Below, piece after piece: positions 59,011 through 64,000 of a stretch of 64,000 bases of DNA (the stretch's first letter is position 1; each line of letters opens with the position of its first letter). Position numbers and translations under genes: made by a program. Source of the stretch: Mytilus californianus (taxonomy: Eukaryota; Mollusca; Bivalvia; Mytilida; Mytilidae); the NCBI RefSeq assembly GCF_021869535.1, contig NW_026262712.1:65566100-65630099 (forward strand). Direction: 5' to 3'. The notes below the pieces were generated by a model. It ran no database searches. It saw only the letters and a program-made list of their open reading frames with translations, and had not been told where the DNA came from.

Positions 59011-61189
59011 GGGCTTTTTAGTCTGAAACCGAAGTATAGTGGCTATATAAAATAGTCAAAATAGATTAAATTGCAAGAAATACGCACAAATATTTCCTAT
59101 TGTATAATTGAACAGTTGTTTCTTATTTAGTATTTTTTATGATAAAATAGAGTTCAAACTTGTGTATCGTTACGTGGATGACTAGTATATCTGATGTATA
59201 TTGAGCTCTTGCTATCCTTATGTGTACATACAAAACATGCTCGATCCACCAAATCTCTACTCGCTCCCAACCTGTTTTTATGATCTACTCTAATATTCAT
59301 GGCGAATGAACATTTATATGCAAGCAATATATCCGAATTAAGTATTATCAAATAAGTTACATAATGCTTACACAAAGCTTTAATGCTTTAGTTACGTAAA
59401 CAAGTTTTGACTATGCCTATTGTAATAGGTACTTATTGATATTATTTTAGTACCTACGACCTTTCCACAGGGGTAATAATTGTAATGCAAATTTCACATA
59501 CATTCGTCTTTACGCAATCATCGACATTTATTTTGGTCATTTTTTTCGTTTATGTAATTGATAAATCAGATAAAATGTCAATTTTCTGGCAACTGTGATT
59601 ATTGTTTCTTCTTTTCAATCAAGTTTTGAAATTTTTCAAAATTTACTATTGATACATTTGTCTGTGTGTTCTGAAATTTGTTATGCATTTAAAAACATCG
59701 ACAGCAATTGCACTTTTAAACATTCTAATTCAATTATTTATCGGTCATGTTTTATTACCAACAGTGTATCATTAATGACTTGCTGTTTGCTATGAATCAA
59801 AACATATCAAGATCAAAGGAGTTGTGGATATGTGTACCAACATTAATAATATTAATTAACAATATAAATTTAAGACTTTTAGATTTGTCTTTCCAGAGAT
59901 ATAGGACTTTAATATTAGTCTACTGTAATGTAATTTTATACGCCTAAGAAAAATGTAATCTCCCTGAAAGTTTCTCTGCATGTTCCTTTTACTGACTTCC
60001 AATTTAACGCCTTCTACACATTTCCATTTAATTCTTGGAATTATTGGAATATGCAAACGATGGGTCTATACTGCACTTCTGGTGCAACTATTTATCTACG
60101 TAAATTAGAAACATTCAGCTTCTTGCTTTTCTCCCGATATATGTTTTGTTCATTTAATATTCCTGGTTAATCAGATTTGAAACATTACAACATATTTTCG
60201 TTATACACTTATTGTCCATGGAAAGCAATACACATTTTCATAATGCAAAACTATGCAGAGGGCTTATTTGCAGTTGTTCTAGAATAACTTTCAATATTTA
60301 GGAAACAAAAAAATAAATTTAAAAAAGCACAATTGTTAACTATGATATCTTTATCTCATTTAGAAAGACCTTTATTCGGATTATCTTTAATTCATTGAAT
60401 TAAGGGGATCTTTTCCACTTCTACGAATGCCAGTCCTCTGCTGAAAAACATTGTCGACCGAAAATAAAATTCTATCTGTCTTTGAGTATATATTTTTTGA
60501 ATATGAATAAAAGAGTATGTGGGGTATAAGTCAACGAGACAACAACCATAAGACATAAAATAAAAATGTCACAGGATCAAAATACATGTACGGTTTTCAA
60601 CAAATGAAAAGTATAACTGTATTATATCGACTAACTTATCGCACATGAAACAGACAAATAACTTCACACGTATTTCTAAATTCTCATTCAGTACTTTTTG
60701 AATATTGTAAGTATTGTAGGAAGACATGTAAGTTAAATCCCTGCTTTGTACGAGCCTTTCTGTACATTAACAGGAAAACCAAAGATGTTTGACGGGTTTT
60801 GGGGGTTGGGGTTGCATTCTCTTGCCGTATTATATCCTACAACTCCTTTTATACATATTTCAAAGGAATCTTAATCTTAAGCTTAAATAGATTAATTTCA
60901 TATAACTAGAAATTCACTGTTTATAACTATTTGTATTTGTATCATATCCACACTATTGCAAATGTTTACAACATATGCTGACGCACTACCTCCCACATCA
61001 CAAATTAAAGCAATAGCAATTAATCATAAGTTTCATTAATGGATTCATTGAAAGCTCAAATTATCATTTCTACTTTTCAATATGTGATTACGCACCAAAT
61101 ATAATATGATGATTGGTGGCACACATACCAACTTTTTAATTGAATTTTAGATATTGTCACATAAAATTTAACTTCAACATAGTTAATGA
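59011..61189. other. Long stretch with nothing supported
   Basis: AT-rich. ORFs at 59154-59375, 59595-59795, 59747-59947 and 59856-60056 overlap one another or lack domains. 60515-60560 has a short 'acgagacaacaaccata' relic of a dispersed repeat. Confidence 0.5.
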
Positions 61190-61570
61190 GAAGACTGATT
61201 AGAATCGACACTAAATAAGTTTTATGGTTACTATCACGAATTTGTTGACCAACTCGACATGTCTGTGTCTCAAATCACTAGCGACATGTTTTAGCAGTTT
61301 TAGATCCTTAGATACCAGAACAGTCGTGTTATCTATTATTTAACCGATTGTGTCTTATACCCGATTGTGACATTTTGACTGCGTGTGAATTTGCATGGCG
61401 GTCGACGCATGCATGGCGAGAGATGCTCTTGTCGACATACACGGTTTTGCTTCTTTTCGAATTCATGCGATTACCTCAGTTTTTGTTTATTGCTTTGTTT
61501 TGTCTTTTTAGTAAATTTATGGAATTAACATTTGTAAACTACTGGTACCTTTATTTATTTGTTCAAATAT
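61190..61570 (+). pseudogene. Divergent RT-element C-terminus relic
   Basis: The frame reads KFYGYYHEFVDQLDMSVSQI then TSDMF-stop, matching KFYGRHHELVDRYGISVSQM of the other copies with substitutions, then a diverged tail ('cgattgtgtcttatacccga'). It is a separate, older subfamily. The 74-codon ORF at 61348-61572 is the tail. Confidence 0.55.
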
Positions 61571-62107
61571 AATTTTTAATTATATTCCGTACTTTATTAG
61601 TTATTTATTTTACAAGAAATACTGTTTGCACAATGACAATCTGAGAAACATTTATCAACTTACAATATATCATCAATAAACACTTGCTTCTCTTCTTTTG
61701 TTAAGAATAATTTTACTTTTAAATAGTTAGTTTTTGATAAGCCTTTTGAGTGAGCGTGTACTAATGTCACAAGTACTGCCGGTTTGTCTGTTCAGAGAAG
61801 TTTGCATGTTGCATGATACATTCAAAGAAACGATACTGTCTGTTTCATTTTTCATTTAAATGGTTATGTTTGTTTTTTTGTTTTTTTTTGTAATGTGTTT
61901 ATTGGCAAAAGCTACATATATAAATCTTCATTGTAAGTAAGTCCATAGTACATCAGCAAAATTGAGACAAGTAATATAGTTGATATTTTGAATCATTTGA
62001 CAAACTTAAAAATAATAATAACGGTAAAAAAAGAGAAAACTAACCTGGGTAGCATGGATTGGGTAGATATATTTATTACGTAAAAGTTTACTTGTATAGT
62101 CATTCTA

Positions 62108-62401
62108 TTAGTTGGAGCCAGGGGTTCCAGCAGGAGTACGCTCTTTGCAATGGTTTATTTTTATAAAATATTTTATTTTTTCAATAAACAAGTTTTCTAT
62201 AAGATATGTGCTATTTGTTATTTTTTCGTTTAAAACATTGTACATGTCTTTTGATCCTTTTGTAGATTTCAGAAATATTGCAATAGTAGTTGGTATAATT
62301 GGCCCATAAAGCTTTAAAAGCTGATTACATTTAATATTAAGACTTTTCAAATAGGAATTAGGTTTGTTTTTTGTTTCTTTTGCTTTAGCTTGTATGTTCA
62401 A
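62108..62401 (-). pseudogene. Unidentified 97-codon ORF
   Basis: Lys/Asn-rich ORF with NIKCNQLLKLYGPIIPTTIA, IFLKSTKGSKDMYNVLNEK and HCKERTPAGTPGSN. I do not recognise it; composition and a possible retroelement-like flavour suggest a transposon-derived fragment. The plus-strand ORF at 62112-62309 is its shadow. Confidence 0.3.
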
Positions 62402-62537
62402 TTATATTATTAGAAAAAGAGCGGCAAAACAGGATGGAATGATTATACATTACACGAACAAACACGTGATTGCTAGATTCCAATATCGATTAAAAAAATT
62501 TATGATTATTTATGAACGCTAAATTTGGTTGTAACTG

Positions 62538-62747
62538 TACTGTAAATTCAGAAATTATTGCGTGCATTTATTATTGCGATTTTGTCATTTTAGACAAAAA
62601 TGCGATTTTAATTATTGCGATATTGAGAAAAATCCTGTTTTATTCATATTAAAAAAATCAAAATGCAAGTTTAAATTATTGCGATGATAACCCTGTCGCA
62701 TATTTTGCTATGCTAAAAACATCGCAATAATTTCTGAATTTACAGTA
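62538..62747. mobile_element. 210-bp MITE with 25-bp TIRs
   Basis: tactgtaaattcagaaatta... at 62538-62562 is the exact reverse complement of 62723-62747. The terminal TA is probably the target duplication. Internally, 'attattgcga' recurs several times. Non-coding. Confidence 0.9.
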
Positions 62748-62754
62748 GATGTTA

Positions 62755-64000
62755 AAAAAGAGGGACGAAAGATACCAGAGGGACAGTCAAACTCATAGAT
62801 CGAAAACAAACTGACAACGCCATAGCCAAAAATAAAAAGACAAACAGACAAATAATAGAACAGATGACACAACATAGAAAACTAAAGACTAAGCAACACG
62901 AACCCCACCAAAAACTGGGGGTGATCTCAGGTGCTCCGGAAGGGTAAGCAGATCCTGCTCCACATGTGGCACCCGTCGTTTTGCTTATGTTATTACAAAT
63001 CCGGTAAATAGTCTAATTCGGTAGGTCACATTCGTGAAAAGGGAAGGGTATTGTAGTTACGACATAAGGAACATATCCGATATCATCTGTGAAACGGTTA
63101 TTCCATAACGGTCAACCAACTCGTGATGGCGTCCGAAAAATTTACGAAGGGATGATTTCAACTTCATCAATTGGAACTCTTGGTTTAATAGCTTCCTTGT
63201 GAGCAGCAATCCTCTATCAAGGAAATCATGATAGGAAATACAAGCCCGGAAATATCGTATCAATTGGGAGATATATACTCCGTATGCAGGCGCTGCTGGA
63301 ATGTTGCTACATAGAAATTGAAAGTTCACAATTGGGCAGCTGAAATCATCTCTTTTTTTCGTAAAACTTTGTTTTCAACCGACCCTCATTGTCAATTTTT
63401 AGATGTAAGTCAAGATATGAGGCAGACTTAACTGTATCTGTAGTATCCTTTCTAGTTAGATGGGATAGATTCGTTCAACATAGTCACCAAATTTTGTATT
63501 ATTTAGTGAGAGAACATCATCTATATAGCGGAACGTAAAGTTAAAGGATATTGCTAACTTCTTATCTTTCTTCCTAAAAAGTTTCTGTATGAAGTCAGTC
63601 TAATAATAATAAAGAAACAAGTCGGCAAGAAGAGGGGTACAATTGGTTCCCATTGGAATTCCGACAGACTGTTGAAAAACACGTCCTCCAAACGTAACAA
63701 ATATGTTTTTCAATCAAGAAATCAAGCATCTTGATAATGTCAGTTTGAGAGAATTTTTTGTTTGAATCAGAGTGATTCTTTACAAAGTAGGATTTATCCC
63801 TCCCCAAGATACTTGTATCTTCGTTCGCCATTCTTTTTGATGAAACAAAGTAATACCAACTCTTTCAATTTGTCTTTTAGTTCGGAATGGGGAATACTTG
63901 TGTAAAGTGTAGAAAAGTCAAATGTTTTAATACTATTGCAAGATGAGAGAGTCTTAGATTGTATGTTAAAGTATGATGCTGTTCGTTCAATTGATAATGC
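62755..64000 (-). pseudogene. Reverse transcriptase element, decayed, runs off right edge
   Basis: Read on the minus strand from 64000: KTFDFSTLYTSIPHSELKDK (motif A), then after a frameshift SDSNKKFSQTDIIKMLDFLI, then after another VFQQSVGIPMGTNCTPLLAD (motif B), then FTFRYIDDVLSLNNTKFGDY (YIDD catalytic motif near 63520), then NFQFLCSNIPAAPAYGVYIS and HDFLDRGLLLTRKLLNQ, ending SQMISDMF. The non-coding tail continues to about 62755. Several frameshifts and stops make it inactive. It is the longest copy in the window of the family at 17630, 23285, 56830, 61190 and others. I take it as Penelope-related or non-LTR; the exact clade cannot be fixed by eye. Its N-terminal half lies beyond 64000. 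Confidence 0.82.

Noticed and set aside
59154..60056. Cluster of short ORFs on both strands
   Set aside because: Mutually overlapping, AT-rich, no domains or splice context.

Overview
This is an AT-rich, intron-rich, repeat-dense animal window. The coding content (a leucine-rich-repeat-type GPCR and secreted coiled-coil C-type lectins) and the repeat families point to a mollusc, most likely a bivalve close to mussels. That assignment is inference. No rRNA, tRNA, CRISPR array or bacterial-type operon was seen.

Layout. 1-6674: the last three coding exons (+) of a type A LGR (glycoprotein-hormone-receptor-like GPCR) with an unusually long cytoplasmic tail; its 5' part lies off the left edge. 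6675-12784: no convincing gene, only repeats, a fold-back element and one odd minus-strand ORF. 12785-18643: repeat block A, edged by inverted termini and a ~22-bp satellite, holding RT remnants. 19290-28628: lectin copy 1, with exon 1 broken and CTLD exons 2 and 4 open. 30290-37335: repeat block B, a reverse-complement copy of block A, interrupted by a 2.6-kb Penelope-like element (PLE) with a recognisable hammerhead ribozyme. 38040-48145: lectin copy 2, in direct orientation to copy 1, with exon 1 open, exon 2 duplicated in tandem and broken, and many MITE/fold-back insertions. 48374-49049: a broken small gene. 49840-50265: block C, a fragment of the same repeat as A and B. 51889-55451: lectin copy 3, with exons 1-3 open; its last CTLD exon was not found. 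55452-62750: repeats and RT remnants. 62755-64000: a decayed minus-strand reverse transcriptase running off the right edge.

How it fits together. A lectin unit (signal peptide plus coiled coil, then CTLD exons) has been duplicated in tandem, and each copy has a piece of the A/B/C repeat just upstream, so that repeat may have mediated the duplications. Comparing paralogous copies gives filled versus empty sites for several elements: the PLE, a minisatellite-bearing MITE, a palindromic MITE and a SINE-like repeat. Insertions can therefore be ordered within this window. Copies 1 and 2 carry different, complementary lesions; only copy 3 is open over every exon found. All homology statements are by-eye readings.
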